Source: Tieghemostelium lacteum (Eukaryota; Evosea; Eumycetozoa; Dictyosteliales; Raperosteliaceae). From it: 64,000 nucleotides of DNA. Positions within the stretch are counted from its first letter, which is position 1. The number at the start of each line of letters is the position of its first letter. The notes under the pieces are model-generated. The model did no database searches, was not told where the DNA came from, and worked only from the letters and a program-made list of their open reading frames with translations. The stretch spans positions 496,001-560,000 of the forward strand of contig LODT01000013.1 in assembly GCA_001606155.1 (NCBI GenBank). Reading direction: 5' to 3'. A program made the position numbers and the translations under genes. Positions 23,322 to 35,534 of this stretch are shown here, piece by piece.

Positions 23322-26300
23322 ATGGCATCAACTAAGAAAATATTTGGTATTGATTTGGAGACAGTTGTTCACAGGGAGAATACATCCCTGGAGGGCACAC
23401 CAAAAACAGTACCTAATATTATTATTGAAACTATTCAATGGTTAGAGGAACACAATGCACTTAACGAAGAAGGTATTTTTAGAGTACCAGGAAACGGAAG
23501 TTTAATCCAAGAGATTAAAAAACAATATGACGACGGTAAAGCAAACTTATCCCAATACCAAAATTCGGACATTCATACGATTGCGGGTCTCTTAAAACTT
23601 TATCTAAGAGAACTCCCTGAACCCTTATTTATATGGAGATATTATTCCACTTTTATAAAAGTTATTAGTATGTAGAAGTAATGATACAGAGGAGATGGAG
23701 GATCCATTTTTAATATCTACTCTCAAAGTTCAAAAAAAAATTAAATTCTAACCCACACCCCTTTCCCCACTTGTTGTATATTTTTTTTTAAAATTTCCTA
23801 AACACAGAAAACCAAGATGCACTACAAAAACTATTGCATTTGAGAATGCTGGTTTATGGTTTACCAAAAGTCAATAGAGATTTGGTTTTATATCTAATGA
23901 GTTTTCTCAATAGAATCTCTACCAAATCAACTGTAAACAAAATGACATCAGTCAATTTAGCAACAGTATTTGCACCAAATATATTACGACCACAAAAAGA
24001 GAGTTTAAATCAAATCATGGAAGATTCAAACTTTGTAACATCTATTATCAAAGTTATCATTGATGAAATTGCTTTTATCTCAAAAGTAGGTTTTTATTTT
24101 CTAAATTTAGTAAAAATACAACTAACTAATTAAAATTATGTTAAAATTAGGTATCAATTCATTTATCATCATCACCAAATGATATACCATCAGCAAATAT
24201 TCCAAAATCTACAGTATCCTCATCGGAACATTTAATTGCCAAGGCATTATATCCATATCAAGCCTCAGGACAATGGCATTTACCATTCAAGAAAGACGAC
24301 CAAATCATTCTATTGGATATAAAATTAGAGGAGGGATGGCTAAAGGGTGAATTGAATGGAAAGATTGGATATTTCCCATCATCCTATGTAGAGATTGTAG
24401 CTATTCCACCACCAAATACACCTGTAACATTAGTACCAATTCCAGATCTCTTTGACTCCACTGATTTCACTCTATCCACACCATTGTCTGCGTCCAGTAG
24501 CAGTATATCAACTTCCTCTTCATCATTGTCATTGAACGGAGGTGAGCTCATGTCTACTACACCACCACCAATTTCATTGTCAACCACTACAACTACAACT
24601 ACAACTATAAATACCACAACTGTAACTACTTCCACTACAACCTTTACCGTTAATCCAACTACTGCATCTACTCCAACACCAATTTCTGTATCAAAGTCAA
24701 CATCATCAAATTCTCTAAAAACCACGCCAACATCAAGATCGACTCAAAACTTGTTGGCATCTGTTCCACCACCTTTACAACCATTACCAACTTCAAACAC
24801 ACTTTTAACTACTGTCAGTACAGTAGTTCAACAAGTATCCACACCTCCTCAACCAGTTACCTCAACTAGTAAGTCTGGATCCAATTCCAATATATCCAGT
24901 CCAGATTTGAGTAAATTTGCAGCAACTAATGCCAATAAACTTACAGCTCCTCCACCATTGTCTGTACCTTCACTGGTCCCTCCACCACCTCTACAAGTTG
25001 GAACTGGGTCACCTATACCCAATACATCCAGTCAAGCATCCACAGCATCTTCTCAACACCCCATCTCACAAGTCACCAAAAGTGGATCCTTTTCAGCATC
25101 TCCAGATTTCAAATCACCATACTCCAGTGGGTTCCCATCTATCCAACAACAGAATAAACTCTCTAGTTCTGGAACTTTACCACCACTAGGAGTCCCACCA
25201 CCACTTTTACCAAGTAAATTACTGTCTAGTCAAATCAGTCAATTGTCACTAAGTAGTGGTTCTAATGTCTCACCACCTACAAGTTCACCACTCATCAATC
25301 ACAAACCAATAAGCGGTGGTGGTTCTTATATAGAATTTTCTACACCTCCACCTCCTCCACCACTTAATACTGATTTCCCTACTATTATCCCACAACCCAT
25401 TCAAACTCCACAAAAAACAACTGCCAATCCACTGGCTAGTAGCGGACCTTTGCCAATTGACCTTAGTAATCTTCCACCACCCCCTTTCTCACCATTGTCA
25501 CCTGAGCAATTGTTGCCTATTAGTACTTTGTCGGATCTTCCACCTCCACCACCTCCACCTGATTTTGGTGAACTCCCTCCACCCCCACCACCTTTATTTG
25601 CTGGAGAGCTTCCAGTTACCATCCAAATTACATCAACTGCTTCACAGTCTTCATTGACTACTACCACTACAACAACTGATATAGCAAGACCCATTCCACC
25701 ACCTCCACCTCCACCTGGCAAACTTGATCGTAAGAACAGTTATATGCACAAGAAGAAGGAAAATCTTGAAAAGATTGCAGAGGAGAAGAAAAAGAGAAGA
25801 GAAAGAGCTGAAGAGGTTCTTAGCACTGAGAAAACCTATGTAAAGCAACTGACAGTCGTTCACGACTACTTTATTGAACCACTGAAAAAGAACAGTAAAC
25901 AGTATGGTCTTACTGCTGAGGATGTAATGAACATTTTTTCATGTCTTGAGGTTATTCTCAATGGTCACAAATCTAATATTCTAAAGGCTCTTGAAGAGAG
26001 AATGACCATGTGGGACCAGAAACCTCAACTTGGTGACATTTTTGTCAATGGTACTTCCTTTATCAAACTCTACAAGCATTATGTAAACAACTTTGACAAA
26101 TCATTGCAGACTTTGAAACAGTGTAAAGAGAAGTATCCAGAGTTTAAACAGTACATGGCCTCACTTGACTACTCTGAAAAACTCTCTGGTTTGTCTTTGG
26201 AGAGTTTCTTGATTCTCCCAGTTCAACGTCTACCACGTTACGTATTGCTACTCCAAGACTTACTCAAGTACACTGCCAATGATCATGAGGACTTTGATCA

Positions 26301-27510
26301 GTTGTGTGAAGCTCTCTCTGTTGTAAAAGATCTCACTGAGAATATCAATTTCAAGAAATCTGAAGAAGATAACCAAAACAAGATCCAACAGATTCAAGAT
26401 CAGATTAAAGGTCTTCCACCTTCATGCATGTCCATGCGTAGAAAATTCATTGATGAAGGTCTTTTAATGATCAAAAAGGACAAGTATTATATATTCCTCT
26501 TTAGTGATGCTATGATTGTCACCAAACCTAGTAAAGATAAGAAGAAGTTCAAGCATCTTATTAACCTCCAAACTGCTTCTCTTAACACTATGGAGGATCC
26601 AAATATTCTAAAAATCATCTCACAAGAAGGTACCTTTAAATTCACATGCGATCAAGCTAAGGATCGTGAACATTGGACAAAGACAATCAAAGAGGTTATT
26701 GAATCAGCTCAATTGGAGATGATACAATCTGCATTTGGTGAGAGTACTGCCAATATGAATGAGGGTTCAAAAGGTTTCAATAGAATTCAAGATGAAAAGA
26801 ATTCCAAAAAGAAACAGGAACTCACTCAGGAATTGTATACCTCCGAAGAAGAATATGTTGAGCATTTACAATACATTCAAAATGTCTTCCTTAGTCCTAT
26901 CAAAAAGTCATTGGATTCACCTAACCCTATGGTGAGCTACACAGAGTCTCTAGAGATTTGTTCTAATTTTGAGACACTGCTCAGTTGTCATGTCACCTTT
27001 TTACAACATCTCAAGGAACGTGTTAACGATTACACTAACAAACCACTGGTTAGTGACTTATTTGTCGAAAAGGCTGCATTCCTTAAACTGTATAATTACT
27101 ACGTCCAAAATCACATTAAACAAATACAAGTATTTGATGGATGTCTGGAAAAGTATCCATCTTTTGCCATTCATATTAAACGTTTGGAAGCTGATGAGAA
27201 GGCTGAGCTTAAAGTCTTGTTGGCTGAACCTCTTCGTAGGGTACCACGTTACTATCTATTGATGAGAGAAATTCTCCAATACACTAGACCTAAACACGAT
27301 GATCATGAAACTCTTACCAAAGTTGTCCATAATCTAAAAGAACAAACTGATAAATTTAATACTCTCTCTATAAGCAGTGAACAAACTTCTTCTGGTTCCA
27401 AATCCCCAATCACAAAATATAAAACTCTCAAGGGTAAAGGTAAATTTTTAACAAAAGACTCCAAATTAAGTCAATCTGCAATATTTAATCTAAATGAAAA
27501 TACAAAATAA
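23322..27510 (+). CDS. RhoGAP-SH3-RhoGEF(DH)-PH-DH multidomain Rho regulator (Xac-like)
   Basis: Three exons, 23322..23667, 23808..24085 and 24151..27510, encode about 1327 residues, with junction phases 1 and 0. Residues about 12-200 are RhoGAP: the arginine finger is in EEGIFRVPGNG, and the AGLLKLYLRELPEPL and VNLATVFAPNIL blocks follow. An SH3 domain spans about 236-292 (KALYPYQASGQWHL to IGYFPSSYVEIV). A Ser/Thr/Pro-rich region with runs of P follows to about 745. The first DH domain (about 755-945) has ILPVQRLPRYVLLLQDLL. A PH domain spans about 965-1085, and a second DH (about 1097-1285) has LAEPLRRVPRYYLLMREIL. It could both load and inactivate Rac-type GTPases at actin structures. D. 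discoideum proteins with both GAP and GEF domains are called Xac, but I cannot assign an orthologue. Confidence 0.9.
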
Positions 27511-27588
27511 AATATGTTTCTATATTATATATATTATATTTGATGATCATTATTTTTTTTTTTTTTTTGGAATAGTGTTGTTATATGA

Positions 27589-28273
27589 ATGTCATCACAA
27601 AATTTAATTTGCACCAAATCTAGACATTTAAAGTCAACTGATTTGTATTGCTCAGATTGTAAATCTTTATTTTGTTCAAAATGTATAGGGGATCATAGAT
27701 CACATAGTACTGTTGATAGTGATGACTATTTTGAAGAGATAATTAAACAATCCAAAGAACATAAAAACAATTTGGAACAATGTATCATTATTAAAAAACA
27801 AGAGATAGAAGATAATCAAAACTATTTTAAAAAAGATATACAATCACATTACGATAAACAGGTAGATTTAGTTGATGAATTATTTAGAGAACTTCATGAT
27901 CAGTTACATATGAAACAGGTTGAAATCAAAAGAGAATTAAAATCACATCATGATAATAATCTAGAGCAATTAACTTTGATATTATCTGAAATAGAGACTG
28001 ATCTGACTAAACATCAAAATACCATTTCAGACATTAACAACTACCATGATGATCGTAAAATTGATAGACATCAATACATTCAGAATCTAAATGATTCTCT
28101 ACATTCACAATCAAAAAATAACACCGACACTAATCAATACCAAACTGATGAAAATCAGTATCATCTACCGTTTGTAGACCAAACTAAAATGAATATCACA
28201 CTTAATTCAATACCTCTCATTGTTATTGATAGAGTTAAACACATTACCTGTAACATTAGTTTTGATTATTATA

Positions 28274-28310
<37 letters not shown>

Positions 28311-29175
28311 GAAAAAATATACAGAAATTATTAGATATAGTAAAGAAAAAGGTTTAGAAAGACTAGATTTAGAGAAAGGTAAAGTGTCAGTGATATCTAA
28401 TACCAATCCATCTCAAAATAATATGATTTTAGATACAAATTTTCGTTTATGTGAAAATTGTACTATCAATGGTAGGGTCTATTTGTTTGGTAATAATGGT
28501 AGTTGTATTATGATGAATACTCTTCAGCAACCAACAAAAACATGGACACTTTGTACATGGACTCCACCAAATGTTATAAACCCATCTGCAATTTCTGATG
28601 GAACTCTTATTTTTCTATTTGGTGGTAACAAAAAAGATACAACACCACTATCGAATATCTATAAAATTGATACGAGACTTAACCAATGTCTGTGGGTTGG
28701 TAATCTAAAGTCACCATGTATAGGCACTCTATTGGAGTGGGATGAAGATGGTAATATTTTAATCATAGGTGGTCAAAGTGGTATGAGAAATAGCACTAGA
28801 ATTGAAAAGTTTAATCCAAGAACCAATCACTTAGAAACCATTGTTGATTCGATACCAGGTCTCTATGTGGACTCTAATTTCTATTATTGTTATGTTGATA
28901 GACTAAAGAGTCTCTATATTTTAGAGTCATTGGAATGTGCTCAATTTCTAATTAAATTTAACTTAAACAGTAAAGAAATAACTAAACATAAGATTACTAT
29001 TAAATTGACTTCATTTAATTCCAAAATGCTCTATGATAATGAAGAACATCTCTACATTTTTAGACCATCAAAAAAATCAATGTGGACCTATAATATAATA
29101 ACTGACCATTGGGTAAAAGAAAAAAATAATTTAAACCAGGTAAATGAAAGACAATATTATTCATTCAATAAATGA
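27589..29175 (+). CDS. B-box zinc finger, coiled-coil and kelch-like repeat protein
   Basis: An intronless ORF of 528 residues. Residues 7-40 form a B-box (CTKSRHLKSTDLYCSDC, then CSKCIGDHRSH). Residues 45-190 are predicted coiled coil. After a run of Asn codons near residue 230, the C-terminal half has kelch-like beta repeats such as GRVYLFGNNGS, LIFLFGGNKKD and ILIIGGQSGM. This order is that of a family that is widely expanded in dictyostelids. There is no RING finger, so ubiquitin ligase activity cannot be claimed. It is probably an adaptor, with function unknown. It lies 78 bases after the Rho regulator on the same strand but with its own A/T-rich leader. Confidence 0.8.
28278..28310 (+). 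repeat. Trinucleotide (TAA)11 run encoding poly-Asn
   Basis: Eleven perfect TAA/AAT units lie inside the B-box gene and are read as Asn. Such in-frame A/T-rich trinucleotide tracts are typical of dictyostelid genes. The tract is likely length-variable. Confidence 0.9.
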
Positions 29176-29261
29176 CCGTTAAATTTTGATCATCTTTTTT
29201 CGAGTAAATTAAAAAATTTTTTTTTTAATATCTCTAAAATTTCCTACCCTTCCTGTCAACA

Positions 29262-30236
29262 ATGTCTGAAACAAATCCAATACCAAATTTTAAATTACTA
29301 TTGACAGGAGATGGTGGTGTAGGAAAAACTAGCTTTGCCAAAAAACTTACAACTGGTGAAAATATAAACACTTATTCAGCATCAACTAGTGTTGAATTGT
29401 ATACATATAAATTCGATCAGAGAAATATTACATTTACTCTATGGGATATACCAGGATCAGAATCATTTCCAATGATTAGAGATGAATATATGATTCAGGG
29501 TCAATGTGCTATTATAATATTTGATCTCACTCAACGTGTGACTTACAAGAATGTACCCAATTGGTTTAGGGATATAGTTAGAGTTTGTGATTTTATACCC
29601 ACAGCATTGGTTGGTAATAAATCTGATAGTAAGGAAAGAAAAATCAAACCATCACAAGTCACATTTCATCGTAAAAAGAATTTAAAGTATTATGAAATCT
29701 CAGTTCGGAACTCTGTTAACCTAGAGAAGCCCTTTGAGTATCTGGCTTGTAAACTATTGGATCCTAACAGTTCTCATTTGGACGAGGAAGCAATAGTAGA
29801 TAGCAGTGAAGATGAACTGAAAAGTAGTGATGAAGTACTTCAACTCTCAAAAAATATTGTAAATTTCAAACCATTTTCTATCAGTGCATCATCTGACTTT
29901 CAATTTAAGGTTTTGGAACTGAAACAACAGATTGATTCTCTGAAAACTGCTCAAAATCAGGTACTGAATCCACTAAAGTCTTCAACAGAGCATGATAGTT
30001 CACTGCCCTGTTGTGCAACTCAAAAGGCCCAACAAGAAGACACCCCCAATCCAATTAATTTCTTGGAAAAAATTAAAAATGATCATCCAAGTTACTACCA
30101 GGATTTTAAGGAAATTCTGAATTCCTATCACAAAAATGTATATACTAACCAACAAGCCCACGTGAAAATTGAAGACCTTTTTAAAGATCACCCAGATCTG
30201 ATATCGGAGTTCCAACAATTTCTTCCAAAACTCTAA
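29262..30236 (+). CDS. Ran-derived GTPase fused to a SIN3-type PAH domain
   Basis: An intronless ORF of 324 residues. Residues 9-170 are clearly derived from the nuclear transport GTPase Ran: P-loop GDGGVGKTS, GQCAIIIFDLTQRVTYKNVP, WFRDIVRVC, FHRKKNLKYYEIS and EKPFEYLACKLL. Key sites differ from Ran: the G3 motif is WDIPGSE instead of WDTAGQE, so the catalytic Gln is Ser; NKxD is kept (NKSD); SAK is SVR; the switch I TLG is STS. The acidic DEDDDL tail is missing and a longer acidic linker follows (about 175-260). Residues about 262-322 match a paired amphipathic helix domain (NPINFLEKIKND, YYQDFKEILNSY, IEDLFKDHPDLISEFQQFLP), as in SIN3 corepressors. It may be a slow or non-hydrolysing Ran relative that binds transcription factors. 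I know of no described protein with this pairing. Confidence 0.88.
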   Translation: MSETNPIPNFKLLLTGDGGVGKTSFAKKLTTGENINTYSASTSVELYTYKFDQRNITFTLWDIPGSESFPMIRDEYMIQGQCAIIIFDLTQRVTYKNVPNWFRDIVRVCDFIPTALVGNKSDSKERKIKPSQVTFHRKKNLKYYEISVRNSVNLEKPFEYLACKLLDPNSSHLDEEAIVDSSEDELKSSDEVLQLSKNIVNFKPFSISASSDFQFKVLELKQQIDSLKTAQNQVLNPLKSSTEHDSSLPCCATQKAQQEDTPNPINFLEKIKNDHPSYYQDFKEILNSYHKNVYTNQQAHVKIEDLFKDHPDLISEFQQFLPKL

Positions 30237-30322
30237 TATATAATCTTACCAAAAAACAAGGGATAATTATTATTTACCTAATTAGTAATAAATGTATCAA
30301 TTAACTTATTTCATTTGTATTT

Positions 30323-31978
30323 TTAATGGTTTATTAGATATTGATCTAGTATTTGGATAATGGGTTTTTGAGGAGATTCGGATCTGATTATGTACAAGTT
30401 GGTAAGATTTTGACAGTTATTTTGTATGGCTTGTCTAAAGGTATCAATAGTTTCTTGTGATACCTTGCTATTATCGTGCGGAGGTTCTAGACATAGATGA
30501 GATATTCTGGTGTTACCTTCTAACAGTCTGGAAATCTCTTGATAGAATATATTTACAGTTTCCCTTTGGGTGTTATTTAGAGTTATTGAATTTACAGTGA
30601 ACATTTGCAAAGAGTTATTGGATAACAGTGAATCGATGAAAGAATTTATTGACCATCCATTAACATTAACTACTAATTTACTAACTGCAGATACACATTT
30701 AATAATTGAAATTAAATTATCAAATGGAATGCGAAAATCAATTTTTAAATCACACAAATTCTGGTGTAATCCCAAGAATTCAGTGAGACTTTGTGTTACA
30801 CTGCTTTGTGATGGTGCAGGTACTTGTGCATTAGTTGCTGGTAATTTACTATCTATTTTTAAATGCAGATAAGTTAGTTTTGGTAGGATGCCCATATCAA
30901 ATAGTTTGCTAATGTTGGCAAATTGTTGTGCCCTAAATGTCAAGTTTTGACATTGATTAGAGTGATAGTATTGAATTTCTTTAGTCGATTGATTAGAATC
31001 AACATTAACAGAAATCAAATTACTTGTTACTCTCCATAGGCTATATATTGACCCAATGCCATTATAAATCTGTAATGTTGAGTTTTCAATTACTTTTTTA
31101 TCGGCATTGGAATTTGTATTTACAGTTAGTTCTTTTAGAACCCTATTGGAATTTAGACAATTTACAACGCTATCAAGTGGTATCAGTGTTTGATTGGAAA
31201 TTGTGACTTGCTCAAGACTAGTAGATGCAGAAATTCCACTAATTACATCTAGAACACCCATACCACTCTTTATTATTACATTCTTGTAGAATAGACATCT
31301 TAATGATGTAGATTGTACAAGTAGATCTTTTAGTTGATCAGCTCTATTCAGAACCACATGATTTAAAACCAGTGATTCTAGATTGATAAGTGAAGGTATG
31401 AAGTTTTCAATTCTACAGTCTCTTCCTGTTAGACCATTGATAACCAACTCATTGATTTTAGTTAACCATGTCAATTGTGAGAGGTCTAAAATCATATCAT
31501 ATTTCTCTGAAATCAAATCAATTACAACCTTGCTTATACTTTCAATTACTTGATCATTGAGTAGTGTCTCAAGATTTTCAATTTCCTGAGCTAGGTTTCT
31601 AGTTCTTATTGTGAGATTTATAGTTTTTAGAGATGGTGATGGTTTGATATGGCTTATCAAAGATAGATCTTTTATAACTATACTTTCAATAACAGTCTCT
31701 AAAGCATCATTTGGATCCAAATAGCTAGAAATTGTCTTTGAATTTAAATTCAATTCCAAATTCATACCTTTTTTATCAGAGATTGAAGAGACTCTAGTAT
31801 AGGTATCTTGGTCTCTTACGTTTTTATATATTGTGCAATCTAATTTCTCTTGACAAATTTGTTTCCATTCTTTTGAAACTAGCATTAACCTAGTTATAAA
31901 TTTTTTAAATCCACTAAAATGAGTCTTATCATTAGCAAGATAATTAAATATTTTAATAATCAGATATCTAGGTAACAT
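30323..31978 (-). CDS. F-box-like/leucine-rich-repeat protein of a dictyostelid family
   Basis: An intronless ORF of 551 residues with a good ATG (MLPRYLIIKIFNYL). The first 50 residues look like a degenerate F-box (LPRYLIIKIFNYLA, then RLMLVSKEWKQICQEKL). The rest is a series of irregular leucine-rich repeats, such as INLESLVLNHVVLNR, TSLEQVTISNQTLIPL and NLTNLYIIRSE. It resembles the gene at 53691-55442. Such proteins are probable substrate receptors of SCF ligases, but this is inferred from the F-box-like start. Confidence 0.7.
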   Translation of the reverse strand: MLPRYLIIKIFNYLANDKTHFSGFKKFITRLMLVSKEWKQICQEKLDCTIYKNVRDQDTYTRVSSISDKKGMNLELNLNSKTISSYLDPNDALETVIESIVIKDLSLISHIKPSPSLKTINLTIRTRNLAQEIENLETLLNDQVIESISKVVIDLISEKYDMILDLSQLTWLTKINELVINGLTGRDCRIENFIPSLINLESLVLNHVVLNRADQLKDLLVQSTSLRCLFYKNVIIKSGMGVLDVISGISASTSLEQVTISNQTLIPLDSVVNCLNSNRVLKELTVNTNSNADKKVIENSTLQIYNGIGSIYSLWRVTSNLISVNVDSNQSTKEIQYYHSNQCQNLTFRAQQFANISKLFDMGILPKLTYLHLKIDSKLPATNAQVPAPSQSSVTQSLTEFLGLHQNLCDLKIDFRIPFDNLISIIKCVSAVSKLVVNVNGWSINSFIDSLLSNNSLQMFTVNSITLNNTQRETVNIFYQEISRLLEGNTRISHLCLEPPHDNSKVSQETIDTFRQAIQNNCQNLTNLYIIRSESPQKPIIQILDQYLINH

Positions 31979-32189
31979 GTGATTTAATATGAAATTTTAA
32001 AAATAATAAAAAAAAATTAGTTAAAAATTCAAATAATTAACTTCAACTGGAATCAATTTTTAAAAACACTGTTTACTGTGGGGGTGGGTTAATTTTTAAA
32101 ACAATATGTGTATAGATTGAATATATATTAAGTAATTTTGATATATTAATTTAAATATGTATAAAAAAAATAACTTTATTGATAACATA

Positions 32190-35100
32190 TTAATATTTTG
32201 ACTCGTCAAGATTGTGTAGATGTTTACCAATTAGATATCTGTCATCTCTAATAGCATTATTAAAAATCAAAATCCAAGATTTAATTTGCATAAAGAGTTT
32301 TTCAGCAATCAAAATGAAACAGTAGACTGGGAAACCATAACGGAAAGCTATACTCTCAAGAGTCAATGTACCACCAAAATATGGGATTACAAATTTGGAT
32401 ATACAATAGGGAACAGTGAATAAAGTCAATAGATAGTGACCAATAGGGAATACAACTTTTGTTAGAGTATACTTGACATTGATGTTAGCAAATCCATTTC
32501 TCTTGAGTACTTCAAATCTATCAATCCACTTGTCTCTGGGTCTCTCTAAATCCTCTGGTCTATTATTTCTAATATTATTAGGATTGTAGTTAGCAGCTGT
32601 AACACATCTGTACCAGAATTGAAGAATCAAAGCACCAGAACACCAATACTGAAATAGTATCTTGAATTTTTCATTATAGTCAAAATGTAGTGTCTCATCA
32701 TATGGTGTTGTCAATGGTATAAAGAATATTAAATCTAATAATATTCCAGTTAAAATTGGTATTAAAATTAAACAACAAATTGATATGAAAATTATTTTTA
32801 ATAGCTATATTGAAATTTGATTATGTTAGTATTTTAATTTGAGAAAATTTACATTAAAATAAGTAAAATACATACTATGATTGACCATTGAAGTAAATTA
32901 ATAGATGAACCATTTGAAACCAAAATATAAATGGATTTACCTGCAATCCAAATTGTTATTAGACCAAGGATTATAGAGTAAATATCATTACCAGATACAG
33001 GTCCCAGAAGATATCTACCAATGATAACTGGTAAGGATAGATAAGTTGAAATGATTAAAAATAAAGATAGCCATCCCATGAATATAAATGTTGATATTCT
33101 AAGACCAAAGTTATCAGGTTTGACAACTACAGCTGCAGCTTGTGAATTTGCTTCATTATTATTGGTTGCTTGGTTTGATGGTACAGCTGGCTGAGGTAAT
33201 AAATATCCATCCAATTTCAATAAATTACTGGCTTCTTTCACCCAGAATTTAGTAACATTTTTAATGGTAACTCTTGCATCAATTCTTGGGAAATATGAAA
33301 TTGCATAAATAACTATAAAAAAAAGATGGTGTCATTAATATATTATATATAATATGGAATAGGGTATTTATACTTACATATAACATCAGAGGTACTCTTA
33401 TTTGTGGCTTGACCAAAATCAATGTTAATTGGTAAAAGATTTGGTATCTATATTTTGTAGATTAGTATGTGTTTATGTAAATATTTATAATAAAGAATAT
33501 ACATACAAGTGAAAGAGCTTTTGATGGTAAATATACTAATAGAGTACTTGCAAATATATAGGCAAAAACAGAAAATGAAATCTTAAAAAGATGTTTTTGG
33601 AAAGAAGATTTGATCATATCTTTGACCAAATCAAAATCAGGATCATCAGGATCTCTTACAAACCATAAAACACCTTTTCTAAAGATTTGGTGAAGTGTAG
33701 ATAGCAAATAGGTGAAATTTAACATGAAAAAGATACCAAAACCCCATCTGGTAATGAGAAATGGTAATTTGTTAGACATGAAATAGTCAAATCTGCTGCT
33801 AATTGAACTTCCAAATAGTGAAAGTGATGAAAAATCTATGTACATTCCAATGAGAATTGGCAAGAACCCAAGTTCAACTACAGTAATGATAACTACTTTA
33901 ATAAATGAATATAATAAAACTGTAAATTTCAACCATATATTTTTTGAAATTAAAAAGGACTGTTTTTTTCATAAATTTGGGGTATTAGAATAAATATGAT
34001 GTGTACATTTAAATTTGTGTTTTGTGTACTTACTAAAAATAATAAAGATGTAATAGAAAATACTGCATAACCAATGAAAATGTCCAAAGAACCTTTGAGG
34101 AAAATACTCATTTCCAATTTTGTCAAAGTTAACTCTTGCACAAATTGACCTAGAAGGAAAGGTAAATATAGGAATACCAATATAAATGCTGCATTGAACA
34201 GAACCAAAATTATACAATTGGTAATGATATTTGATAATGGACCTGATAAACCAATGAAATGTTCAATATCATCATTCCCGTCGTCGTCAATGTTGTTATT
34301 AATATTGATATCATTGACTTGTGCCTGCTGTTGAGGTTGAGGTTGTTGCTGTTGCTGCTGTAGTTGTTGTAATTGTTGTTGTATTGGTTGATCTTCACCT
34401 CGTAGAATATCAAATACAGCTGGTATTCTGAAAATGACTCTTGCCTGTGGTTGTTGTGGTTGTTGTATTTGAGGTTGTTGTTGCTGCTGTTGTTGTTGTG
34501 GTAATTGATTATAAGCTTCATTCACATTATTTGGTATTAATTCCTGATCAGAATCATCTGATTCAGTTTCACTGTCACTTTCATTATTATTCTGAAATAG
34601 AGGTTGTACTGGTTGTTGCTGTTGATGTTGGTGCATTTGATTATTATTAGCAGCCATTTGTTGTTGTATCTGTTGAATATCATAATTCATCATTTCATTC
34701 TGAATGTCAATTTCAGAGTGTTTGTGGTGAATAAAATCTAAAATAACATAACTGACCACAGTTGCAAACAGAATCCAAAAGAAAAGCATAGTTCCAATAA
34801 AGAAATCATAAATGAAGCTGTTTACTGTAAAATCAGCTTTACGGTCATATGCTGAAAGGAACCATTGCTTGCCAAAATAGAAATGAAATATCCAACATGT
34901 GACAACAGGTACCACAAACAACCAACAAAATATAATGTATATAATCCTAGCAAATCTCTTTATATACCATTTTAATCTAATCATTGCTTCAAATACCAGT
35001 TCTGATAATGGTATGAATTCTGGTGCATTTTCACTATATACTATTAATTGTTAACAATTGGTGTTAATTTAAGTCCGCTACTACTACTTCACTATTCACC

Positions 35101-35339
35101 TATAGATTGCATCTACAATATCTCTACTTACTTGGAGTGAATCTAAAAGGATGTCCACATAATTCACATGATGAGGATTTCGAGTGTTGTATCCATTCCA
35201 ATAGACACTGTTTGTGAATGTATTTTATAGAACCACTACATTTACAAGGATAGGACAGTTGATTGTCTGGAGTTGGACCATTTCTACAAACTCTACAGAT
35301 ATCACCATCCTCCTCTTGAAAAGTTTGTTCGAAACTCAT
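32190..35339 (-). CDS. Doa10/MARCH6-type RING-CH ER ubiquitin ligase
   Basis: Six exons on the minus strand, 35339..35132, 35040..34034, 33959..33507, 33447..33378, 33312..32876 and 32804..32190, encode about 929 residues. All junctions are GT..AG and frame-consistent (phases 1, 0, 0, 1, 0). Residues 15-62 are a C4HC3 RING-CH finger (CRVCRNG, CKCSGSIKYIHKQCLLEW, CELCGHPFRF). The first splice continues as RFTPIYSENAPEFIP, a hallmark of Doa10/MARCH6. Many hydrophobic membrane segments follow. Between segments 2 and 3 is a Gln/Asn-rich acidic insert (about residues 165-310). The last residues, DDRYLIGKHLHNLD, match the conserved C-terminal element of the family. In yeast and humans the enzyme removes misfolded or N-degron proteins and sterol enzymes at the ER. 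At this length it is shorter than the yeast enzyme. Confidence 0.9.
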
Positions 35340-35534
35340 GTCTCTTTTTATAATTGAAATAAAAAAATAAAAATTAAAAAAAAAAAATGTGTTTTACTAA
35401 AAATATCAAACTAAACCATGAGATTACACATCAGTTTTACAAATTTTTAGCACGCACAAAGGAACCTTTAAACATTAACAAAGTTGAAAACCACCATAAT
35501 ATTTAAGGCAAAATAAGATTCATTTTTTTATTTT

